Assembly (NCBI RefSeq): GCF_938040765.1 | Contig: NZ_CALIAA010000018.1 | Coordinates: 1 to 5,051 of the forward strand | Source: an uncultured Fretibacterium sp. | GTDB taxonomy: Bacteria > Synergistota > Synergistia > Synergistales > Aminobacteriaceae | Reading direction: 5' to 3' | DNA length: 5,051 nt | Shown: positions 1 to 5,051 of the stretch, one piece after another | Numbering within the stretch: the stretch's first letter is position 1 | Layout: every line of letters begins with the position of its first letter | Translations under genes and position numbers: made by a program | Notes under the pieces: generated by a model | The model's input: only the letters and a program-made list of their open reading frames with translations | Database searches by the model: none | Told to the model about the DNA's origin: nothing

Positions 1-46
1 CGGTTAGGACAGGCTGCCCGTCTGACCCGCGGCGACGATTCCACAG

Positions 47-53
47 AAAGGGG
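47..53 (+). promoter_or_regulatory. Probable ribosome binding site of the leader peptide
   Basis: AAAGGGG stands 10 bases before ATG 64 and is the best Shine-Dalgarno-like sequence in the leader. It is the main reason to prefer ATG 64 over the in-frame ATG 91. A second G-rich tract (CGGGGAAG, 56-63) abuts the ATG and is too close to act. No convincing -35/-10 pair is visible in bases 1-46, so the promoter is probably upstream of the window. Confidence 0.45.
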
Positions 54-63
54 ACCGGGGAAG

Positions 64-192
64 ATGGCGTTTACGACGGGACGTGCCTGGATGAAACACC
101 TGATATCGAACGTTCGGTTCGCTCTCCTTCTCCTCGGACTTTTCGCTCTCGCGGATCCCCTTTTTTCTGGGTCGGCGCCTCTCGGTGTTTGA
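64..192 (+). CDS. leuL: Leucine-rich leader peptide of the leu operon (leuL-like)
   Basis: A 42-codon reading frame (ATG 64, stop TGA 190-192) lies just upstream of a terminator and leuA. Its core reads NVRFALLLLGLFALADPLF: four consecutive Leu codons (CTC CTT CTC CTC, 124-135), then further Leu codons at 139, 148, 160 and 181, plus one at 100, making nine in all. Its inferred role is not enzymatic: the ribosome's progress through the Leu codons would report leucyl-tRNA supply and decide RNA folding downstream. The start is uncertain. ATG 64 has AAAGGGG at 47-53 (10-base spacer). An in-frame ATG at 91 gives a 33-residue peptide beginning MKHL, with only a weak GGGA upstream, but it resembles E. 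coli LeuL (recalled from memory as having MTHIVRFIGLLLL at its start). A small signal-peptide-like protein is the alternative reading, because the sequence has basic residues followed by a hydrophobic core. The adjoining terminator and competing RNA pairings favour a leader. Confidence 0.72.
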   Translation: MAFTTGRAWMKHLISNVRFALLLLGLFALADPLFSGSAPLGV

Positions 193-206
193 GCTGAAAG
201 TCCGAG
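133..206 (+). promoter_or_regulatory. Long leader hairpin (candidate 1:2 pairing of the attenuator)
   Basis: Bases 133-148 can pair with 191-206. Fourteen of 16 positions are Watson-Crick pairs, one is a G-U pair (143/196) and one is a C/U mismatch (144/195). The first ten pairs are uninterrupted. The 5' strand starts at the fourth of the four consecutive Leu codons, and the 3' strand contains most of the leader stop codon. A ribosome stalled on the Leu codons would therefore cover the 5' strand, and one at the stop would cover the 3' strand. The 42-base loop (149-190) contains the segment proposed to pair with the terminator. The pairing is seen directly; its role is inferred. Confidence 0.6.
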
Positions 207-237
207 CGGTGCAAGAGAGAGAAAAAACGGGGTCCGC
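151..237 (+). promoter_or_regulatory. Candidate antiterminator pairing in the leu leader
   Basis: GCGGATCCC (151-159) can pair with GGGGTCCGC (229-237) through eight Watson-Crick pairs and one G-U pair. The second segment is most of the 5' arm of the terminator, so the two structures exclude each other. The first segment sits in the loop of the 133-148/191-206 hairpin and would be topologically restrained when that hairpin forms. A second, shorter possibility is AGTCCG (199-204) with CGGACT (243-248), which would capture the terminator's 3' arm. Which pairing is used cannot be decided from one sequence. Confidence 0.5.
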
Positions 238-258
238 CCAGGCGGACTCCGTTTTTTT
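222..258 (+). terminator. Intrinsic terminator/attenuator before leuA
   Basis: ACGGGGTCCGCC (227-238) pairs with GGCGGACTCCGT (241-252) over its whole length with a single G-U pair; the realistic loop is CCAG. Seven T residues follow (252-258), and an A-run (222-227) on the 5' side allows the stem to extend. This is a textbook Rho-independent terminator. It lies 30 bases after the leader stop and 75 bases before leuA, so it must be passed to express the operon. It could simply end an upstream transcript, but its position after a Leu-rich leader and the competing pairings indicate an attenuator. No T-box signature (AGGGTGGNACCGCG) is present. Confidence 0.88.
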
Positions 259-333
259 GTTGGTTTTTCCCGTCTCCCGGAGAGGAAGAACCTCATTCAG
301 AGATGCGGGGAACGACAAGGAGGAGACAAGAGG

Positions 334-1893
334 ATGCGGGACAAGAACAGGGTATGGATCTTCGACACGACGCTGCGGGACGGAGAGCAGGCCGCAGGAG
401 GGAACCTGAACGTTGCGGAGAAACTTCAGATAGCCCATCGGCTGGCCCGGCTTGGAGTGGACGTCATCGAGGCCGGTTTCCCGGCGGCGTCCCCCGGCGA
501 CTTCGAGTGCGTCCGCACCATAGCGGAGGAGGTCCAGGGGCCGGTCGTCGCAGGTCTGGCCCGCACGAGGGAGAACGACATACGGAGCTGCTACGAGGCG
601 GTAAAGGGCGCTCCCCGGCGGCGCATCCACACTTTCATCGCGACGAGCCCCATCCACATGAGGGATAAGCTGCGGCTGACTCCCGAGGAGGTCCTTGAAG
701 AGGTTCGGTTTGGCGTTTCTCTGGCCGTCGGGCTTGTCGAAGACGTGGAGTTCTCCGCGGAGGACGCGAGCCGGTCCGAGCTGCCCTTCCTGATCGAGGT
801 CTTCAGGACGGCGGTCGCGGCAGGAGCCACGACGCTGAACATCCCGGATACCGTCGGCTACGCGACGCCCGAGACGTTCTACGGCTTCTGCAGGGCGATC
901 ATGGAGGGGGTCGGAGCGCCCGACGATGTGGTCTACTCCGTCCACTGCCACGACGATCTGGGGCTGGCCGTGGCCAATTCCCTGGCGGCCATCCGCGCCG
1001 GGGCCCGTCAGGCGGAATGTACCATCAACGGCCTGGGGGAGCGCGCCGGCAACGCCTCCCTCGAGGAGATCGTCATGGCGCTCAAGACGCGCCGGGATTG
1101 TTACGGTCTGGAGACCGGGCTGGACACCACGAAGCTGCACTCGGTCAGCTCCCTCGTGTCGCGCCTCTCCGGCGTCGTCGTTCCGCCGAACAAGGCCATC
1201 GTGGGGGCCAATGCCTTCGCCCATCAGGCGGGTATCCATCAGCACGGCGTGATGAACAACCCCCTGACCTACGAGATCATGAAGCCGGAGGACGTTGGAG
1301 CTTCCGGAACCGAGCTGGTGCTGGGCAAGCACTCGGGACGCCACGCCTTCGTCGATCGTATCGAGCACCTGGGCTACGCCCTGACGCCCGAGCAGGTTCA
1401 GACGGCTTTCGCCCTCTTCAAGAAGCTCTGCGATACCAAAAAGGATGTGACGGATGGGGATCTCGCCGCTCTGATCGCCGACGAGATCCTCCTGAAGGGC
1501 CAACAGAACCGTTACGAGCTGAAGCGCTACTCCGTAAAGACGGGAGAAGGGCCTGCCCTTGCCGTGGTGATGCTGACGACCGACGGAGGGGAGATCAGCG
1601 ACGCGGCGACGGGCAACGGCCCGGTGGACGCGGCCTATCGCGCCATCTGGCGCGCCATTGAGCTGGAGCCCGAACTGATCGCGTTCGGCATCAACGCCAC
1701 CAGCGACCACTCGGATGCCATGGGGGAGGCGATGGTCACACTGCGGTCGGGCGATATCGTCGCCCCCGGCAGGGGCGTCAGCACGGATATCGTCGAGTCC
1801 GCCATCAAGGCCCTGATCCACGCGGTCAACCGTTTGTACATCCTGGCCGCGGCCAGGGGGGTGGAGCTGCAGAAAAAGCGAAAGGCCGCGTGA
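334..1893 (+). CDS. leuA: 2-isopropylmalate synthase
   Basis: This cytoplasmic enzyme makes the committed step of leucine synthesis, condensing acetyl-CoA with 2-ketoisovalerate to 2-isopropylmalate. The 519-residue protein has the length of the E. coli-type enzyme (about 523). The N-terminal TIM barrel opens with FDTTLRDGEQ (10-19), which supplies the metal ligand D11 and catalytic R15. The other metal ligands are H204 and H206 in SVHCHDDLGLA and N240 in GLGERAGN. IHTFIATSP (98-106) and NIPDTVGY (169-176) are further family motifs. A linker region with GIHQHGV (300-306) and GKHSGRHAF (331-339) leads to the C-terminal regulatory domain (about 395-519), which has NGPVDA and STDIVESA and is the domain that binds leucine for feedback inhibition in the family. 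It begins with ATG 334 behind AAGGAGGA (317-324, 9-base spacer). It is first in the operon, downstream of the attenuator. Homocitrate or citramalate synthase is less likely given the strong LeuA-type match and the leu neighbours. Confidence 0.96.
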   Translation: MRDKNRVWIFDTTLRDGEQAAGGNLNVAEKLQIAHRLARLGVDVIEAGFPAASPGDFECVRTIAEEVQGPVVAGLARTRENDIRSCYEAVKGAPRRRIHTFIATSPIHMRDKLRLTPEEVLEEVRFGVSLAVGLVEDVEFSAEDASRSELPFLIEVFRTAVAAGATTLNIPDTVGYATPETFYGFCRAIMEGVGAPDDVVYSVHCHDDLGLAVANSLAAIRAGARQAECTINGLGERAGNASLEEIVMALKTRRDCYGLETGLDTTKLHSVSSLVSRLSGVVVPPNKAIVGANAFAHQAGIHQHGVMNNPLTYEIMKPEDVGASGTELVLGKHSGRHAFVDRIEHLGYALTPEQVQTAFALFKKLCDTKKDVTDGDLAALIADEILLKGQQNRYELKRYSVKTGEGPALAVVMLTTDGGEISDAATGNGPVDAAYRAIWRAIELEPELIAFGINATSDHSDAMGEAMVTLRSGDIVAPGRGVSTDIVESAIKALIHAVNRLYILAAARGVELQKKRKAA

Positions 1894-1935
1894 GGGCGGA
1901 AAAATAAAGGAGATCAACCCACAAGGAGGCAGAAC

Positions 1936-3195
1936 ATGAAACCATATACTCTGGCGGAGGCCGTCATCGCCGCTCACACGAAGGACCCGGTCGAGGCGGG
2001 AAACATCTGCGGGGTGGGCGTGGACTTCGCCTTTGCCAACGACATCACCGCGCCCCCGGCTATCCGGGAACTCCGCAGGATGGGGGCCCGGAAGGTCTTT
2101 GACGTCAACCGCTGCGCCATCCTTCCCGACCACTTCACGCCCAACCGGGACATCGCCTCGGCCGAACAGGCCGTGATCGGGCGGACCTTTGCACGCGAGC
2201 AGGGCCTGCTCTACTGGGAGGTCGGCCGGGTGGGCGTGGAGCACGCGTTCCTTCCGGAGCAGGGGTATATCCTGCCGGGCGAGATCATCCTGGGCGCCGA
2301 CAGCCACACCTGCACGGGCGGGGCCCTGGGGGCTCTGGCCACGGGGGTGGGCTCGACGGACCTGGCCGGGGCCTGGGCCCTGGGACGGACCTGGCTGAGG
2401 GTCCCCGAGACCTACCGCATCGTCCTGGAGGGAGCGCTCTCCCCGTGGACCGGCGGAAAGGACGTGATCCTCTCGATCATCGCAAAAACGGGCGTCGAGG
2501 GGGCCCGATACATGGCGTTCGAATTCTGCGGGCCCGGGTGCGCGAGCCTTTCGATGGACGCGCGCATGACCGTCGCGAACATGGCCATCGAGGCCGGGGG
2601 AAAGGCCGGGCTCTTCGTGCCGGACGCCGTGACCCTCGACTACGTCGAGGGCAGGGCGAAGCGTGATTTTCATCCCCTGTACCCCGACGAGGGCGCGCGG
2701 TATGCCAAGAGCATGACGGTGGATCTGAGCGCACTGGAGCCGCTCGTGGCTCTGCCCCACCTGCCGGAGAACGTCCGTCCGGCCCGGGAGTGCGGGGATC
2801 AGGTGATAGACCAGGTGTTTATCGGCTCCTGTACCAACGGCCGCGTCTCGGATATCGAGCAGGCGGTGAGCATCCTCAAGGGCCGCCGCGTTCACGACCG
2901 GGTGCGCCTCATCGTCATACCGGCCTCCTACGAGGTCTACAACACCTGCCTGGAGCGGGGCTACTTCAAAATTTTGACGGAGGCGGGGGCGGTGATCAGC
3001 ACGCCTACCTGCGGCCCGTGCCTGGGCGGACACACGGGCATTCTGGCGGCGGGCGAGCGCTGCGTCTCGACCAGCAACCGCAATTTTGTGGGGCGGATGG
3101 GCAGCCCCAAAAGCGAGGTCGTGCTGTCCGGGCCGATGGTGGCTGCGGCCAGTGCCGTCATGGGGCGCATCGCGGACCCCAGGGAAGTCGCGTGA
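1936..3195 (+). CDS. leuC: 3-isopropylmalate dehydratase, large subunit
   Basis: This is the large, iron-sulfur-bearing subunit of isopropylmalate isomerase, which interconverts 2- and 3-isopropylmalate through an isopropylmaleate intermediate. The 419-residue protein belongs to the aconitase superfamily. The [4Fe-4S] cysteines are visible as C299 in IGSCTNGR and C359 and C362 in TCGPCLGGHTG. DSHTCTGGALGALATGVGSTD (122-142) is the conserved substrate/cluster-side region, and VDFAFANDITAP (29-40) and DHFTP (65-69) are further aconitase-type motifs. At about 420 residues, with TCGPCLGG rather than the CSMCL form of the approximately 466-residue enterobacterial LeuC, it is the short archaeal-like type shared with methanogen homoaconitase. 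Sequence alone does not exclude homoaconitase activity, but its place between leuA and leuD makes isopropylmalate the likely substrate. It starts 42 bases after leuA, with AAGGAGG (1923-1929) 6 bases before the ATG. A second SD-like AAAGGAGAT lies at 1906-1914 with no start codon to serve. Confidence 0.95.
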   Translation: MKPYTLAEAVIAAHTKDPVEAGNICGVGVDFAFANDITAPPAIRELRRMGARKVFDVNRCAILPDHFTPNRDIASAEQAVIGRTFAREQGLLYWEVGRVGVEHAFLPEQGYILPGEIILGADSHTCTGGALGALATGVGSTDLAGAWALGRTWLRVPETYRIVLEGALSPWTGGKDVILSIIAKTGVEGARYMAFEFCGPGCASLSMDARMTVANMAIEAGGKAGLFVPDAVTLDYVEGRAKRDFHPLYPDEGARYAKSMTVDLSALEPLVALPHLPENVRPARECGDQVIDQVFIGSCTNGRVSDIEQAVSILKGRRVHDRVRLIVIPASYEVYNTCLERGYFKILTEAGAVISTPTCGPCLGGHTGILAAGERCVSTSNRNFVGRMGSPKSEVVLSGPMVAAASAVMGRIADPREVA

Positions 3196-3206
3196 GGAGG
3201 AAGTCG

Positions 3207-3710
3207 ATGTACACGACACTGAAGGGCACGGTTTGGAAGTACGGAGACAACATCGATACGGACGTCATCATCCCGGCGCGCTATCTCTCCACGAGCGTTC
3301 CGGAAGAGCTGGCCCCCCACTGCATGGAGGACATCGACGCCTCGTTTGCGGGGGCGGTGCGGAAGGGGGATCTGATGGTTGCCGGGTCCAACTTCGGCTG
3401 CGGTTCGAGCCGCGAGCACGCGCCCCTGGCCCTGCTGGGCTGCGGGGTATCCTGCGTGGTCGCCGCGTCGTTCGCCCGCATCTTCTTCCGCAACGCCATC
3501 AACGTCGGGCTGCCCATCTTCGAATGCCCCGAGGCCGCCGAGGCCACGCAGAAGGGCGATGAACTGGAGGTCGATATGGAGACGGGGATCGTGACGAATC
3601 GGACGCGCGGTCTTTCCTGGGCGGCGCGCCCTTTCCCCCCCTTCCTTCGCGAGTTGATCGAGCTGGGCGGGCTGGTTCCCTACGTCAAAAAACAGCTGGA
3701 GGCGTCTTGA
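3207..3710 (+). CDS. leuD: 3-isopropylmalate dehydratase, small subunit
   Basis: This is the small 'swivelling' subunit that completes the LeuCD isomerase and contributes substrate-recognition residues. The 167-residue protein has YGDNIDTDVIIPARYL (12-27), the hallmark GSNFGCGSSREHAP (60-73) and ARIFFRNAINVGLP (90-103). The length matches the short archaeal-type small subunits (about 160-170) rather than the approximately 200-residue enterobacterial LeuD, in keeping with its LeuC partner. It is tightly coupled to leuC: only 11 bases separate stop and start, and the Shine-Dalgarno AGGAGGA (3195-3201) begins on the last base of the leuC TGA, which suggests coupled translation and balanced subunit synthesis. 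The same frame is open far upstream inside leuC, but only the ATG at 3207 gives the family N-terminus. Confidence 0.95.
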   Translation: MYTTLKGTVWKYGDNIDTDVIIPARYLSTSVPEELAPHCMEDIDASFAGAVRKGDLMVAGSNFGCGSSREHAPLALLGCGVSCVVAASFARIFFRNAINVGLPIFECPEAAEATQKGDELEVDMETGIVTNRTRGLSWAARPFPPFLRELIELGGLVPYVKKQLEAS

Positions 3711-3730
3711 GGGCTTCGCCCGCCGAGACG
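3703..3730 (+). other. Intercistronic two-part hairpin over the leuD stop codon
   Basis: CGTCT (3703-3707) pairs with AGACG (3726-3730), and inside it GGGC (3711-3714) pairs with GCCC (3718-3721) around a TTC loop. The leuD stop codon (3708-3710) sits in the internal loop. No T-run follows, so it is not an intrinsic terminator. It could stabilise a processed end or tune leuB expression, but such a small structure may also be chance in GC-rich DNA. Confidence 0.35.
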
Positions 3731-3755
3731 GTCCCTGACGCGATGAGGAGAGGAT

Positions 3756-3760
3756 GAGGA
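3756..3760 (+). promoter_or_regulatory. Ribosome binding site deciding the leuB start
   Basis: GAGGA stands 5 bases before ATG 3766. The in-frame ATG at 3754 has its purine tract (GAGGAGAGG, 3745-3753) directly against it, too close for normal spacing, whereas the same tract could also help ATG 3766. The protein from 3766 begins MRKRVIALLPGDGIG, as usual in the family; ATG 3754 would add only MRIR. Confidence 0.5.
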
Positions 3761-3765
3761 TAAGG

Positions 3766-4896
3766 ATGAGAAAACGTGTTATTGCCCTGCTTCCGGGCGA
3801 CGGCATTGGTCCTGAGGTGGTGGGTGAGGCCCGCAGAGTCGTCGAAGCGGTCGGGGAGCGGTGCGGTTTTGGGGTCGAGTGGGTCTCCTTCCCCTTTGGG
3901 GCGGGCTACTGGAAAAGTCATGGCGAGACCCTTCCCGACTCCGCCCTGGGGGAGCTGGAAAAGTGCGAGGCCCTGCTTTTGGGCGCCGTGGGAGATCCGT
4001 CCGTCAAACCGGGCATATTGGAACGCGGGATATTGCTGCGTCTGAGGTTCCATTTCGACCAGTACATCAACCTGCGTCCGGCGCGGAGCTACCCGGGCGT
4101 CGCCCTTCCCGTACGTCTTCCGGAGGGAGGACGCATCGACTCCGTCGTCGTTCGGGAGAACACGGAGGATTTCTATATGGGGTTGGGAGTTGTCTCCCAT
4201 GAGGGGAGGGTGGACGCCCCCCTCGCCTGCGAACGGGGACTCTACTCCCTTTCAGGCCGCATCGAGGCGGGGCTGAGCTCGGGGGACGCCATGGCCCTCC
4301 AGGTCGGGGCGCTGACGCGGCGGGGGATCGAGCGCGTCACCCGCCGCGCTTTCGAGCTGGCCCGAAAGCGCGGGGAGGACACGGTCATCCTGGCGAGCAA
4401 GGCGAACGCGGTCCCTCAGCTCTACGGGTTCCTGGACGAGGAGACGAAGCGCGTCGCCGACGCGGAGTTCCCGGACATGACTCTCAGGGTCCAGAACGTG
4501 GACGCCCTGTGCTACAACCTGGTGCGCCGCCCCGCGAATGTCGGCGTCATCCTCTGCCCCAATCTGTTCGGCGACATCGTGAGCGACCTTCAGGCCGCCC
4601 TGATCGGCGGGTTGGGGCTGGCGGCCGGGGGCAACATCGGGGATGGGCTCTCGATGTTCGAGCCGGTTCACGGTTCCGCCCCGGACATTGCGGGGACGGG
4701 GAAGGCCAACCCCCTGGGTGCCATCCTCTGCGCGGCCCTCCTGCTGGATCACATCGGCGAGACGGACGGGGCCCGTGTTCTGAATCAGGCCATCGAGACC
4801 TACCTGGAGCGGGCGTCCACCGCCGAAAAGCCCGTGGAGATGGGCGGAGAAGCGCTGTCCCCGCAGGTGGGGGAGGGCGTCATCCGCTGCCTCTGA
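3766..4896 (+). CDS. leuB: 3-isopropylmalate dehydrogenase, tartrate/D-malate-dehydrogenase-like subtype
   Basis: This NAD-dependent beta-decarboxylating dehydrogenase probably converts 3-isopropylmalate to 2-ketoisocaproate. The 376-residue protein shows LPGDGIGPEV (9-18), substrate arginines R94, R104 (NLRPA) and R130 (VVRENTE), catalytic Y137 and K212 (SKANAV), and metal aspartates D246, D270 and D274 (NLFGDIVSDL). The NAD loop is VHGSAPDIAG; D307 is the residue that in the family favours NAD over NADP. L90 and L91 match the hydrophobic pocket positions of isopropylmalate dehydrogenase, and L91 stands where homoisocitrate dehydrogenase has Arg. Unusual points are FHFDQYINLRP, which resembles E. 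coli DmlA rather than the LFANLRP form of typical LeuB; Arg at the position of Thermus Glu87; and an insertion of nearly 30 residues between Y137 and K212. Operon position, last after leuD, argues for LeuB; tartrate or D-malate oxidation as a side activity cannot be excluded. The start at 3754 would add four residues. Confidence 0.87.
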   Translation: MRKRVIALLPGDGIGPEVVGEARRVVEAVGERCGFGVEWVSFPFGAGYWKSHGETLPDSALGELEKCEALLLGAVGDPSVKPGILERGILLRLRFHFDQYINLRPARSYPGVALPVRLPEGGRIDSVVVRENTEDFYMGLGVVSHEGRVDAPLACERGLYSLSGRIEAGLSSGDAMALQVGALTRRGIERVTRRAFELARKRGEDTVILASKANAVPQLYGFLDEETKRVADAEFPDMTLRVQNVDALCYNLVRRPANVGVILCPNLFGDIVSDLQAALIGGLGLAAGGNIGDGLSMFEPVHGSAPDIAGTGKANPLGAILCAALLLDHIGETDGARVLNQAIETYLERASTAEKPVEMGGEALSPQVGEGVIRCL

Positions 4897-4910
4897 ACGA
4901 AAGAGGCCGT

Positions 4911-4922
4911 GCCGTCGACGGC
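4911..4922. repeat. 12-bp perfect palindrome downstream of leuB
   Basis: GCCGTCGACGGC is a perfect inverted repeat 14 bases after the leuB stop. No T-run follows, so it is not an intrinsic terminator. It could be a small RNA hairpin or an operator-like site, or chance in GC-rich DNA. Confidence 0.3.
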
Positions 4923-4975
4923 TGGGGAAAGCGTTGCCCCTGGGAGTTTTCGGACTTACGATGCAGGATTGTAAA

Positions 4976-5011
4976 TCCAAGCGCCCCTGTCGCTCCGAAT
5001 TGGGGTTTTTT
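4976..5011 (+). terminator. Weak candidate terminator of the leu operon
   Basis: TCCAA (4976-4980) can pair with TTGGG (5000-5004), with an inner GCG/CGC pairing (4981-4983 with 4991-4993), a 7-base loop and a 6-base bulge. Alternatively CCCC (4984-4987) pairs with GGGG (5002-5005) directly before the T-run at 5006-5011. Either form is imperfect. The T-run and the position between leuB and the next promoter support it as the operon end, but the stem is weak. Confidence 0.35.
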
Positions 5012-5012
5012 C

Positions 5013-5042
5013 TTGACATCTGCCTTTTCGTTTTGTTATGAT
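5013..5042 (+). promoter_or_regulatory. Sigma70-type promoter for a gene beyond the window
   Basis: TTGACA (5013-5018) is a perfect -35 box. TATGAT (5037-5042) follows after 18 bases and differs from the -10 consensus at one base. The spacer is T-rich, in contrast to the GC-rich surroundings. Transcription would begin near 5049-5051 and run out of the window, so the gene served is not visible. It starts directly after the T-run that may end the leu operon. Confidence 0.78.
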
Positions 5043-5051
5043 ATCGCGCGT

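Noticed and set aside
1..63. Promoter for the leader transcript
   Set aside because: No -35/-10 pair near consensus could be found in these bases; the promoter is probably upstream of the window.
190..333. T-box riboswitch controlling leuA
   Set aside because: The conserved AGGGTGGNACCGCG antiterminator signature and T-box stems are not found. The Leu-rich leader explains the terminator better.
185..409. Small + strand frames beginning at 185 (GTG) and 303 (ATG) overlapping the leuA start
   Set aside because: They run out of frame into leuA, one crosses the terminator, and neither has a recognisable product or a good ribosome binding site.
2790..3206. Upstream in-frame extension of leuD into leuC (306-residue frame)
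   Set aside because: The added part is an out-of-frame reading of leuC. LeuD homology begins at the ATG at 3207, which has a good Shine-Dalgarno site.
4..3219. A 1071-codon open frame on the - strand opposite the leader, leuA and leuC
   Set aside because: It is codon-aligned with leuA and leuC and stays open because those genes avoid TTA, CTA and TCA. Its translation is rich in Arg, Gly, Asp and His with no recognisable domain, and real genes fill the opposite strand.
4252..5019. A 255-codon - strand frame opposite the 3' half of leuB
   Set aside because: It is again the codon-aligned complement of a GC-rich gene, has no family motif and runs into the downstream promoter region.
1..5051. 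CRISPR array, insertion sequence, defence system or other new multi-gene system
   Set aside because: No spaced direct repeats, terminal inverted repeats, transposase or integrase motifs were seen. Almost all the sequence is accounted for by four metabolic genes and their leader.

Overview
The window holds a complete leucine biosynthesis operon, leuA-leuC-leuD-leuB, all on the + strand, and the leader that very probably controls it. The DNA is GC-rich, with strong purine-rich Shine-Dalgarno sites and short gaps (42, 11 and 55 bases). The LeuA is of the long enterobacterial type, LeuC/LeuD are of the short archaeal-like type, and the LeuB-like dehydrogenase carries tartrate/D-malate-dehydrogenase-like features. 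This mixture suggests a high-GC, non-enterobacterial bacterium. Synergistota or a Desulfovibrio-like lineage are guesses; nothing here fixes the taxon.

Layout. Bases 1-63 are upstream DNA with a Shine-Dalgarno-like tract but no recognisable promoter. Bases 64-192 (or 91-192) encode a short leader peptide with four consecutive leucine codons (124-135) and nine leucines in all. Bases 222-258 form a strong intrinsic terminator before leuA. Between them lie segments that can form a long hairpin (133-148 with 191-206) and a competing 9-bp pairing (151-159 with 229-237) that would break the terminator. Together these look like a ribosome-mediated transcription attenuator analogous to enterobacterial leuL. 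leuA (334-1893), leuC (1936-3195), leuD (3207-3710) and leuB (3766-4896) follow. The last 155 bases contain a 12-bp palindrome, a weak terminator-like element and a near-consensus sigma70 promoter (5013-5042) that points out of the window to an unseen gene.

How it works together. LeuA condenses acetyl-CoA with 2-ketoisovalerate to give 2-isopropylmalate. The LeuC/LeuD heterodimer isomerises this to 3-isopropylmalate. The LeuB-like enzyme oxidises and decarboxylates it to 2-ketoisocaproate, and an aminotransferase not present here makes leucine. The leader would let leucyl-tRNA supply set how many transcripts pass the terminator into leuA.

The structural genes are ordinary. The most interesting parts are the leader/attenuator, which automatic annotation would probably miss, and the atypical LeuB.
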